Shown: positions 1 through 6,838 of the stretch, one piece after another
Position numbering within the stretch: position 1 is the first letter of the stretch
Layout: every line of letters starts with the position of its first letter
Assembly (NCBI GenBank): GCA_030609765.1
Contig: JAUWTE010000047.1
Span: forward strand, 1 to 11,697
Origin: Acidobacteriota bacterium
Lineage (GTDB): Bacteria; Acidobacteriota; UBA890
DNA length: 11,697 nt
Reading direction: 5' to 3'
Notes under the pieces: generated by a model
What the model saw: only the letters and a program-made list of their open reading frames with translations
Database searches by the model: none
Told to the model about the DNA's origin: nothing
Translations under genes and position numbers: made by a program

Positions 1-749
1 AGATTGCTCGGCAGGAAGAAGCTCGTGCCCAGGTGGCGATCGAACAGCAGCATGATGGCCGCCGCGGTCAGAGCCGGGAATGCCAGCAGGCCCATGATCG
101 CCGAGAAGAAGTATGACCACACGGTGAGAGGCATGCGCATCATCGACATGCCGGGCGCCCGCTGGGTAAAGACCGTAGTAACGATATTCAGGCCACTCAT
201 CGTGAAGGAAACGATGAACAGGGCCATCGACAGCAGCCAGACCGTTTGCCCCATTCCCGAGCCCGGAATGGCGCTCGCGATGGCACTCAACGGCGGGTAG
301 GCCGTCCAGCCGGCAGCGGCCGCGCCACCCTCAACGAAGAACGACAGGATCAGAGTGATGGCGGAGAGGAAGCCAATCCAGTACGAGAGCATGTTCAGGA
401 ACGGAAAGGCCATATCGTCGGCGCCGACGTGCAGGGGCACCAGATAGTTGCCGAAGCCGCTCACCAGCACGAAAGAGATGAAGAAGAACACCATGATCGT
501 GCCGTGCATGGTGACAGTGGCGAGGTAGAACTCGGGCGCCATGATGCCGCCCATGTAGCCGGTCGGCAGCAGGGCCTCCAGCATCGGCCACTGGCGGCTG
601 GGAAAGGCCAACTGCAGGCGAATCAGCGTCGCCAGAAAGCCGCCAATCAACGCCATCACAAGGCCGGTGACGATGTACTGAATGCCGATGACCTTGTGAT
701 CGAGGCTGAAGATGTAGCGGCGAATGAAGCTCAGATTCTCCTCAGACAT
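1..749 (-). CDS. ctaD: Cytochrome c oxidase subunit I, N-terminal 249 residues (cut by left edge)
   Basis: This is the catalytic membrane subunit of an aa3-type heme-copper oxidase, which reduces O2 to water and pumps protons across the cytoplasmic membrane. The reading frame is open from the ATG at 749 to the window edge. It starts MSEENLSFIRRYIFSLDHKV and contains the classic MHGTIMVFFF segment, where His82 aligns with a low-spin heme a ligand. It also has GFGNYLVPLHVGADDMAFPF, with Asp112 at the position of the D-channel entrance aspartate and Asn119 at the position of the D-channel asparagine. At least six hydrophobic helices are visible. The CuB ligands and the rest lie beyond the left edge. 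A strong GGAGG (755-759) sits 5 bases before the ATG. The gene follows subunit II after 81 bases on the same strand, so the two are probably co-transcribed. Oddity: Phe replaces the Arg usual after DMAFP. The family call is secure; the oxidase subtype is not. Confidence 0.96.
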   Translation of the reverse strand, partial: MSEENLSFIRRYIFSLDHKVIGIQYIVTGLVMALIGGFLATLIRLQLAFPSRQWPMLEALLPTGYMGGIMAPEFYLATVTMHGTIMVFFFISFVLVSGFGNYLVPLHVGADDMAFPFLNMLSYWIGFLSAITLILSFFVEGGAAAAGWTAYPPLSAIASAIPGSGMGQTVWLLSMALFIVSFTMSGLNIVTTVFTQRAPGMSMMRMPLTVWSYFFSAIMGLLAFPALTAAAIMLLFDRHLGTSFFLPSN

Positions 750-830
750 CCGATCCTCCACAAACCCAAGTTGCTATGGAGCCATGCTCGCGTGCCATCA
801 ACTCGTGGCCGGAGCGCTCTCCCTGAAATA

Positions 831-1670
831 TCAGTTGCCGGCGTACTGCTGCTGCAGCCAGTCGTCGAACTCCCCTTGCGAGAGAACGTTGAAGAATCCC
901 ATCATGCGGTAGTGGCCCAACCCGCAAAGCTCGGTGCAGGCGACCTCGAACCTACCCTCTTCCGTCGGAACGAAGACAACAGGAATGCTCATCCCCGGCA
1001 CCGCGTCTTGCTTCACGCGGAAGTTGGGTAGAAAAAGGCTGTGAATCACGTCGCGCGACCGCAGCGTCACTTCCACGGGCCGGTCGACGGGGACGAAGAA
1101 CTGGTTGATCACGACAACGTCGTCGATGGCCGCAGCATCGGAGCGGTCGATTCCCATGGGATTGCTCATCTCATCGATGAGACTCACATCGACGCGCCCG
1201 AAGATGCCGTCGGGTCCCGGATAGCGCACGTTCCAGGCGAACTGCTGCGCGAAAACGTCGATCTGCAGGGCTTCCTCAGGCGTCTCCGCCATGAAGTACT
1301 CGTCCCACACCGGCATGCCGATGGCCACCACGCCACCCTCGGCGATCAAGGCCATGAGCACACCCAGCGCAATCGACATGAACTTCTCGGTTTTGGGGCT
1401 GGCGAGCCGGAGGGTGACCTTCTCCTGCCGGCTGCCGTTCCAGATGAGATAGCCGAGAATCAGGTGCCCAATGAGAAACATCGAGCCAGTGGTGGCCACC
1501 AGGTAGAACATCATGGCGTCGATGCCGGCGCCGTGCTGCGAAGCGAGAGCCGGGGCACGCCAGTTGTTGCTGCCGTAGTAGACACCAACGATCCCTACCA
1601 GGCCGATAGCCAGCCCGAGGATGATGCCTTCGATCGAAAGCTTAGAGCGAGCCGCTGTCTTTTCGGGCAT
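831..1670 (-). CDS. ctaC: Cytochrome c oxidase subunit II (CuA subunit)
   Basis: This subunit accepts electrons from cytochrome c at a binuclear CuA centre facing the periplasm and passes them to subunit I. The 279-residue protein has three hydrophobic segments (about 11-32, 50-77 and 97-122) followed by a cupredoxin domain. All CuA ligands are visible: His210 in DVIHSLFLP, then Cys245, Glu247, Cys249, His253 and Met256 in ACTELCGLGHYRMM. Trp146 in QQFAWNVRYPG sits where the electron-entry aromatic patch is expected. Most family members have two membrane helices, so the first segment is either an uncleaved signal anchor or an extra helix; no lipobox cysteine is present. An in-frame TTG lies 15 bases further upstream (1685), but I chose the ATG at 1670 because a weak GGACGAG lies 7-13 bases before it. 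The gene leads the visible oxidase operon, with subunit I next. Confidence 0.95.
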   Translation of the reverse strand: MPEKTAARSKLSIEGIILGLAIGLVGIVGVYYGSNNWRAPALASQHGAGIDAMMFYLVATTGSMFLIGHLILGYLIWNGSRQEKVTLRLASPKTEKFMSIALGVLMALIAEGGVVAIGMPVWDEYFMAETPEEALQIDVFAQQFAWNVRYPGPDGIFGRVDVSLIDEMSNPMGIDRSDAAAIDDVVVINQFFVPVDRPVEVTLRSRDVIHSLFLPNFRVKQDAVPGMSIPVVFVPTEEGRFEVACTELCGLGHYRMMGFFNVLSQGEFDDWLQQQYAGN

Positions 1671-1737
1671 ACGAAACTCGTCCAAATCGTTAACTGGGTT
1701 AAGGTTTTTTGATTAAGAGTGTTAAGCGGATCTGCGT

Positions 1738-1765
1738 ATTCTACATATGCTCCAGATCGTTGCAA
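1738..1765 (-). promoter_or_regulatory. Candidate sigma70-like promoter for the oxidase operon
   Basis: Read on the minus strand there is TTGCAA (1760-1765), a 16-base spacer, then TAGAAT (1738-1743). The -10 box matches the consensus at 5 of 6 positions and the -35 box at 4 of 6. Transcription would start near 1731 and leave a leader of about 60 bases before the subunit II ATG. The match is by eye only. Such boxes arise by chance, and the host's sigma factors are unknown. Confidence 0.35.
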
Positions 1766-1975
1766 CCAAGACCGCGCGGTCCTTTTTAGGCTCCGCTCCG
1801 GCAGAATAATGGCGACTCAACACTCGCTTTTTTGACAGATTCCAGCGATGTTTGTGGATCCTGTTGTTATAAGGACTCGCGCCGAGGGAATCGGTCACAT
1901 GAAAGTCGGTGTGGCTCACCGCGAAGAGTAGGTTGAAATGGATTTTGCTCATGATTTGGCCGAGGCGCTCGGGAC

Positions 1976-1995
1976 GGCCGGGGCGCCCCCCGGCC
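1976..1995. repeat. Perfect 8-bp GC-only hairpin
   Basis: GGCCGGGG (1976-1983) pairs perfectly with CCCCGGCC (1988-1995) across a CGCC loop. The stem is very stable as RNA from either strand. No T-run follows on either side, so it is not a standard intrinsic terminator. Its role is unknown; it could be a structural part of a leader or of an untranslated RNA. Confidence 0.6.
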
Positions 1996-2110
1996 TGGGC
2001 CAGCAGCAGTGGGTGCGTCCGGCGCCCCCATGGGGTGTTCCGCGGCGAAACATGCAGGCCAGCTACACCGTACGTTCTCATATTTGGTAGATTCTGTCGT
2101 TGCTCCTACC

Positions 2111-2163
2111 CTGAGCTAGAGTCAGCAGCCACAAACGAGCTCTTATCCAGAGTTAGAGTCAGC
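2111..2163 (+). repeat. Imperfect 16-base direct repeat, two copies
   Basis: CTGAGCTAGAGTCAGC (2111-2126) and CAGAGTTAGAGTCAGC (2148-2163) agree at 14 of 16 positions and share the block TAGAGTCAGC. The starts are 37 bases apart, roughly three and a half helical turns. The pair lies about 80-130 bases before the tricorn-like gene and could be a regulator-binding pair, but chance duplication is possible. Confidence 0.45.
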
Positions 2164-2202
2164 GACCCTATACGGACACTTTCCGAAGCAAGTTCAAGTA
2201 AC

Positions 2203-2221
2203 CCGGATTTCTGAAGTCCGG
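2203..2221 (+). promoter_or_regulatory. Near-perfect 19-base inverted repeat before the tricorn-like gene
   Basis: CCGGATTTCTGAAGTCCGG is symmetric about T2212. Eight of nine pairs are Watson-Crick and the ninth (2208 with 2216) is T-G. It ends 7 bases before the AGGAGA ribosome binding site at 2229-2234. Such symmetry suits a dimeric DNA-binding regulator; as RNA the one-base centre would open into a larger loop. A smaller CGGA/TCCG pair lies at 2173-2185. Function is inferred from position only. Confidence 0.4.
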
Positions 2222-2240
2222 ACTCAACAGGAGAGTCGGA

Positions 2241-5200
2241 ATGCTCCGCATCAAGAGCATGATGGTGATCCTCATTTTTGCCCTCGCGGTCGTCGCGATC
2301 GTTCCGTCCGCGGACGCGCAGATCGACGCGCGCATGCTGCGCTTCCCGGACGTATCAGACACGCACATCGCCTTCGTCTACGCCGGCGACATCTGGATTG
2401 TCCCGAAGGCGGGCGGCACCGCGCAGCGGCTCAGCACGCCCGCCGGCGAGGAGTCCCTGCCGCGCTTTTCCCCGGATGGGTCGAAGATCGCCTTCACCGG
2501 CAACTACGATGGCAACAGCGACATCTACGTTGTGCCCACCTTCGGCGGCTTGGTCGAGCGCATCACCCACCACCCCATGCCCGACCGCATGCTCGAGTGG
2601 TATCCGGATGGCGAGTCCATCCTCTACGCCAGCGGCATGGCGAGCGAAAAAAATCGTTACAGCAAGCTCTATCGGGCCCCGGCGAGCGGCGGCATGCCCG
2701 AGCTTCTGCCGGTTCCCTACGGTGAGTTCGGCTCCATCTCGCCCGACGAATCGACGCTCGCATACCAGACGATCACTCGCGACTTTCGCACATGGAAACG
2801 CTATCGCGGCGGCACGGCACCCGACATCTGGCTCTTCGATCTCGAGGATTACAGCGCCCGCAACATCACGGATAACGACGCCAACGACGCCCACCCCATG
2901 TGGCACGGCTCCACCATGTATTTCCTCTCGGACCGTGACGACAACATGCGGGCCAACATCTGGGCCTACGACATGGACGGCGGCGCGACGCGCCAGGTGA
3001 CACACTTCGAGGACTTCGACGTGCGCTTCCCGGCCATCGGCTCCGACGATATTGTCTTCGAGGCGGGAGGCCGCCTGTATCTACTGGACCTCGGCACCGA
3101 AGACACGCGCGAAGTAACCGTAGACGTCCTCACCGATCGCTCGACGCTGAAGCCGCGTTCCGAGAGCGTGGCCGGCATGATCGCCGGCGGCACGATTTCG
3201 CCAACGGGCAAGCGCGTGGTGCTCGAGGCCCGCGGCGACATCTTCACCGTGCCCGCGGAGCATGGACCGGTGCGCAACCTGACGCGCTCTTCCGGCGTCG
3301 CCGATCGCTCCCCCAACTGGTCCCCCGATGGTAGGTGGATCGCCTACTTCTCCGATGCATCCGGCGAGTACGAGCTCACTGTGCGGGCCGCCGACGGCTC
3401 CGCTGAGGCGCGCACCCTCACCTCGATGGGCGAGGGCTTCCGCTACACGCCGCAGTGGTCACCCGACAGCGAAAAGCTCGCCTTCATCGACCAGGCCATG
3501 AAGATCTGGATCTACGACATGGAGGCCGATGAGCTGACTCAGGTCGACCAGGGGTTGTGGATGTATCATGGCGCGCTCGCGGGCTTCGAGGTGAGCTGGT
3601 CGCCCGACAGCCGCTGGATGGCATATTCGCGCGGGCTCGAGAATCGTCACCCGGCCGTGTTCCTGTTCGATACCCAGAGCGGCCGGAGCCATCAGGTCAC
3701 GAGCGGCTTCTACGGTGAGATGAACCCGGTGTTCGGTGCCGACGGCGACTACCTCTTCCTGCAAACAAACCGCAACATGTCGGCGCTGTACGGTGATTTC
3801 GACTCCACCTGGATCTACGCGAACTCCACCCAGATCGCGGCCGTCCCGCTGCGCGCGGACGTGCCGTCGCCTCTGGCGCCGCGTAACGATGAGGAAGAGG
3901 TAAAAGAGGACGAGACTGAGGAAGCTGGTGAGGAGACCGAAGCCGGCGCCGGTGAGGCAGAGCAAGCCGAAGCCGCGGAAGGTGAGGAAGAGGCAGAGGA
4001 TGACGAAGGTGTCGAGATCGACCTCGACGGCTTCGAGAGCCGCCTCGTCGTGTTGCCGCCCGAGGCCGGCAACTACGGGGAGATGTTTGCGGTGCCCGGC
4101 AAGGTCGTTTACCGGCGCATGCCACGCACCGGATCCTCCGACCGCCAGACCCCGATCGTCTTCTACGACCTGGCGGAGCGCGAGGAGAGCACCATCATCG
4201 ACGATGCCGACGGCTTTACCGTCTCGGCCGATGGCAAGAAGATCCTCATGGTCAGCGGTGGTAGCTTCATGATCATCAACGTGGCGCCAAGTCAGAAGCC
4301 AAAATCGCCCCTGCCGGTCGACCAGATGACGATGATCGTCGATCCCGTGGCCGAGTGGCGGCAGATTTTCACCGATGTGTGGCGCCTGTTCCGCGACTAC
4401 TTCTACGTCGAGAACATGCACGGCGCCGATTGGGAAGCGGTCGGCGAGCGCTACAGCGCCTTGCTCGATGACGCCGTGACGCGCTGGGACATCAACTTCC
4501 TGATCGGCGAGCTCATTGGGGAGATCAACGCCGGCCATACCTACAACCGCGGCCTCGGCGACGTGGAGCGTGCCGATCAGCGGGCGGTAGGCCTACTCGG
4601 GGTGGACTACGCCCTCGAGAACGGCGCCTACCGGATCACCAAGATCTACGACGGCGCTCCCTGGGATAGCGAGGCGCGCTCGCCGCTGAACGTCCCCGGC
4701 GTCGAGGTCAGCGAGGGCGACTACTTGCTCGCCGTCAACGGCACGCCGATCGACACCTCGAAGGACCCTTGGGCCGCCTTCCAGGGACTGGCCGGTGAGA
4801 TCGTCGAACTGACCGTCAACGACTCACCGTCGATGGAAGGCACTCGTACGGTGCTGGTCGATACCCTCCGCAGCGAGTACCGGCTGCGCCACCTCGCATG
4901 GATCAACGACAATCGCTTGCGTGTCGAGGAGGCAACCGGTGGGCGGATCGGCTATGTCTACGTCCCCGACACCTGCGTCGGCGGCCAGACCGAGTTGATG
5001 CGCCAGTGGGCCGCGCAGATCACCAAGGACGGCCTGATCATCGACGAGCGCTTCAACAGCGGCGGCCAGATTCCCGATCGCTTCATCGAGATGCTCAACC
5101 GCCCGCTGTACAGCTACTGGGGTGTGCGCGACGGCAAGGACTGGCAGTGGCCGCCGATGGCCCACGTCGGCCCCAAGGTCATGCTGATCAATAGCTGGAG

Positions 5201-5549
5201 TGGCACGGGCGGCGATGCCTTCCCGTTCTTCTTCAAATATGCGGGGCTAGGCCCGCTGATCGGTACCCGCACCTGGGGCGGCCTCATCGGTTACACCGGC
5301 GCGCCGGCGCTCATCGACGGCGGCGGGATCTCGGTGCCCACCTTCGGTATCTACAGCACTGATGGCGAGTGGATCATCGAGGGTCATGGTGTCGATCCCG
5401 ACATCGAGGTCATCGACGACCCGTCGCAGCTTGCGCAGGGCACCGACCCGCAACTCGAGCGCGCGATCTCCGAGGTCATGCGCATGCTGGAGGAAAACCC
5501 GCCGACCAGGCCAAACCAGCCGGCGGCACCCCGGAGGGGCGGAAGGTAA
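2241..5549 (+). CDS. Secreted tricorn-like S41 family protein with beta-propellers and PDZ domain
   Basis: Tricorn-type proteins are large peptidases in which beta-propellers admit peptides to an S41 catalytic core. This 1102-residue protein begins with a Sec signal peptide (residues 1-26, ADA before Gln27), so it acts outside the cytoplasm. Propeller motifs of the SPDG type recur near residues 77, 119, 359, 405 and 452. A very acidic Glu/Ala-rich linker spans about 550-590. The first core segment (about 706-770) carries NAGHTY with His766. A PDZ domain follows (about 778-865), then the second core segment (about 885-1085) with GLGPLIGTRTWGG and Glu1047 in WIIEGHGVDPD. By comparison with archaeal tricorn, the nucleophile serine position in SWSGTGGDAF is Thr989, and the serine before the histidine is Gly765. 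Activity is therefore uncertain. The ATG at 2241 has AGGAGA 6 bases upstream. The gene appears monocistronic. Confidence 0.93.
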   Translation: MLRIKSMMVILIFALAVVAIVPSADAQIDARMLRFPDVSDTHIAFVYAGDIWIVPKAGGTAQRLSTPAGEESLPRFSPDGSKIAFTGNYDGNSDIYVVPTFGGLVERITHHPMPDRMLEWYPDGESILYASGMASEKNRYSKLYRAPASGGMPELLPVPYGEFGSISPDESTLAYQTITRDFRTWKRYRGGTAPDIWLFDLEDYSARNITDNDANDAHPMWHGSTMYFLSDRDDNMRANIWAYDMDGGATRQVTHFEDFDVRFPAIGSDDIVFEAGGRLYLLDLGTEDTREVTVDVLTDRSTLKPRSESVAGMIAGGTISPTGKRVVLEARGDIFTVPAEHGPVRNLTRSSGVADRSPNWSPDGRWIAYFSDASGEYELTVRAADGSAEARTLTSMGEGFRYTPQWSPDSEKLAFIDQAMKIWIYDMEADELTQVDQGLWMYHGALAGFEVSWSPDSRWMAYSRGLENRHPAVFLFDTQSGRSHQVTSGFYGEMNPVFGADGDYLFLQTNRNMSALYGDFDSTWIYANSTQIAAVPLRADVPSPLAPRNDEEEVKEDETEEAGEETEAGAGEAEQAEAAEGEEEAEDDEGVEIDLDGFESRLVVLPPEAGNYGEMFAVPGKVVYRRMPRTGSSDRQTPIVFYDLAEREESTIIDDADGFTVSADGKKILMVSGGSFMIINVAPSQKPKSPLPVDQMTMIVDPVAEWRQIFTDVWRLFRDYFYVENMHGADWEAVGERYSALLDDAVTRWDINFLIGELIGEINAGHTYNRGLGDVERADQRAVGLLGVDYALENGAYRITKIYDGAPWDSEARSPLNVPGVEVSEGDYLLAVNGTPIDTSKDPWAAFQGLAGEIVELTVNDSPSMEGTRTVLVDTLRSEYRLRHLAWINDNRLRVEEATGGRIGYVYVPDTCVGGQTELMRQWAAQITKDGLIIDERFNSGGQIPDRFIEMLNRPLYSYWGVRDGKDWQWPPMAHVGPKVMLINSWSGTGGDAFPFFFKYAGLGPLIGTRTWGGLIGYTGAPALIDGGGISVPTFGIYSTDGEWIIEGHGVDPDIEVIDDPSQLAQGTDPQLERAISEVMRMLEENPPTRPNQPAAPRRGGR

Positions 5550-5571
5550 CCCGAATCTTCATCGCGCTACT

Positions 5572-5603
5572 GCCGCGGGCGCGGGGAAGCCCCCGCCCGT
5601 GGC
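5572..5603 (+). terminator. GC-rich hairpin after the tricorn-like gene (terminator-like)
   Basis: GCCGCGGGCGCGGGG (5572-5586) pairs with CCCCGCCCGTGGC (5591-5603), with one G-U pair and a two-base bulge, over a short AAGC loop. It lies 22 bases after the stop codon. No T-run follows, so it may be a 3' stabilizing stem or a pause site rather than a true intrinsic terminator. Confidence 0.4.
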
Positions 5604-5652
5604 TAGTAGAGTGTGGTAATCGAATCGAAGGGCCAGAAAGGACGCAGGACTC

Positions 5653-6828
5653 ATGTCGCAGAGACCGCTGAACGTCGGACTGGTCGGTGGAGGCGGGGGC
5701 GCGTTCATCGCCCTACCCCACCAGCGGGCAATCTTTTTCGACGGCACGCGCCGGGTCGTGGCTGCCGCGCTGCACCCCGATCCCGTGGTCGCGATGGAAG
5801 AGGCCGAGAATTGGCCTTATCCCCTGCGGGGGTACCGCAGCTACGACGAGATGATCGCGGACCAGAAGGGCAAGCCGGTCGGCGAACGCCTCGACTACGC
5901 CGTCATCGTCACACCGAACAACGTCCACTTCGATCCCGCGATGAAGTGTCTCGAAGCGGGCATCCCCGTCTTCTGCGAGAAGCCGATGACGCTCACCCTC
6001 GACGAATCGGACAGGCTGGTCGAAAAGGTCAAGGAAACGGGCATTCCCTTCGGCGTCGCTCACACCTACCTGGGACACTGGACCACTCGTTTGTCGCGCC
6101 ACATCGTGAGAAGCGGGTTGCTCGGTGAAGTGCGCTGGGTGGATAGCTACTACATCCAGGGCTGGCTCAGCGAACGCACGGAGGACATGGGTGTAATGCA
6201 GGCCGAGTGGCGAGTGGATCCCGCGCAGGCGGGGTTGAGCGGCTGCGGCGGCGACATCGGCACTCACGCCCTCATGCAGCTTCGCTATGTCACAGGCCTC
6301 GAAGTGAAGGAATTACAGGCCTCCCTCACTACCTTCGTTGAGAAGCGACAGCTCGATGATCACTTCGTCGCCTCGTGCACACTGTCGAACGGCGGCAAGG
6401 CTCTGGTTCGAGCCAGTCAGATCGCCATCGGCCACAAAAATGACCTCGGCATCGAGGTAAACGGTACGAAGGGAACGCTCATCTGGAGGCAGGAGGAGTC
6501 CGAACAGCTCACCATTCTCCTGCCGGATCAGCCCGACCGCGTCTATTGGCGTGGTGCCGTTGCGGCGAATGACGGGTTCCTGCAGGACCTACCCGACGAC
6601 CTGATGGCCGAGCCGACGATTCCCTCCGGGCACCCTGAAGCCTTCCACGACGCCTACGCAAGGCTGCACCGGTGCTTCGAGGACGACGTTCGAACCTACC
6701 TGGACGGCAAGCCTGTCGTTTGTGATGGCTCCAAGTACGCGAATGTCGAGGACGGCCGCGCGGGTATCTACTTCATCACCAAGGCGGTCGAAAGCAGTAA
6801 CGACAAGGGCGCCTGGGTAACGCTTTAG
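5653..6828 (+). CDS. Cytosolic Gfo/Idh/MocA family oxidoreductase
   Basis: Members of this family are NAD(P)-dependent dehydrogenases that oxidize or reduce a hydroxyl/keto group on sugars or related polyols. This 391-residue protein has no signal peptide. It has an N-terminal Rossmann fold with a glycine-rich VGLVGGGGGAF loop (Gly12-Gly16), the family's Glu109-Lys110-Pro111 in FCEKPMT, and a C-terminal domain with Asp201 and His205 in GCGGDIGTHA, the usual catalytic or substrate-binding pair. After the second strand, His41 stands where an acidic NAD-selecting residue is often seen, so cofactor preference cannot be read. Possible ribosome binding bases are AAAGGA (5637-5642) and CAGGA (5645-5649). 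The gene runs toward the isomerase-like gene with only 10 bases between their stop codons. From memory, close relatives of these two proteins often occur side by side, which suggests one pathway. The substrate is unknown. Confidence 0.93.
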   Translation: MSQRPLNVGLVGGGGGAFIALPHQRAIFFDGTRRVVAAALHPDPVVAMEEAENWPYPLRGYRSYDEMIADQKGKPVGERLDYAVIVTPNNVHFDPAMKCLEAGIPVFCEKPMTLTLDESDRLVEKVKETGIPFGVAHTYLGHWTTRLSRHIVRSGLLGEVRWVDSYYIQGWLSERTEDMGVMQAEWRVDPAQAGLSGCGGDIGTHALMQLRYVTGLEVKELQASLTTFVEKRQLDDHFVASCTLSNGGKALVRASQIAIGHKNDLGIEVNGTKGTLIWRQEESEQLTILLPDQPDRVYWRGAVAANDGFLQDLPDDLMAEPTIPSGHPEAFHDAYARLHRCFEDDVRTYLDGKPVVCDGSKYANVEDGRAGIYFITKAVESSNDKGAWVTL

Positions 6829-6838
6829 TCCAGGCCTG

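Larger units (their letters stand above)
1671..2240. other. Divergent intergenic region (570 bases), no convincing gene
   Basis: This stretch separates the leftward oxidase operon from the rightward tricorn-like gene, so it should hold promoters for both. Open frames exist (minus strand 1722-2081, plus strand 1909-2214), but they lack a good ribosome binding site and recognizable protein sequence, so I do not call them. Besides the candidate promoter and the repeats listed separately, I see a 12-base palindrome, GACCGCGCGGTC, at 1770-1781. It is followed by C and five T on the plus strand and lies just upstream of the candidate oxidase -35 box, so it could be an operator or a weak terminator. 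A second palindrome, CCCCATGGGG, is at 2026-2035. The left part is AT-richer than its surroundings and the 1950-2040 part is extremely GC-rich. No tRNA or riboswitch was recognized. Confidence 0.6.

Noticed and set aside
246..1031. Plus-strand open frame of 261 codons over the oxidase genes
   Set aside because: It is antisense to subunits I and II, both with clear family motifs. Its translation is rich in His, Arg and Gln, as expected from the wrong strand of GC-rich genes.
1690..1730. TTAA-rich stretch (TTAACTGGGTTAAGG, GATTAAGAG, GTTAAGCGG) as possible iterons or an origin
   Set aside because: The copies are short and irregular, and no replication gene is nearby. The stretch lies in the likely leader of the oxidase operon.
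1722..2081. Minus-strand open frame of 119 codons in the divergent intergenic region
   Set aside because: No good ribosome site and no recognizable domain, and it runs through the GC hairpin and palindromes. Its composition does not look like a protein.
3459..4538. Minus-strand open frame of 359 codons inside the tricorn-like gene
   Set aside because: It is antisense to a well-supported domain protein and is rich in His, Arg and Val runs typical of a shadow frame.
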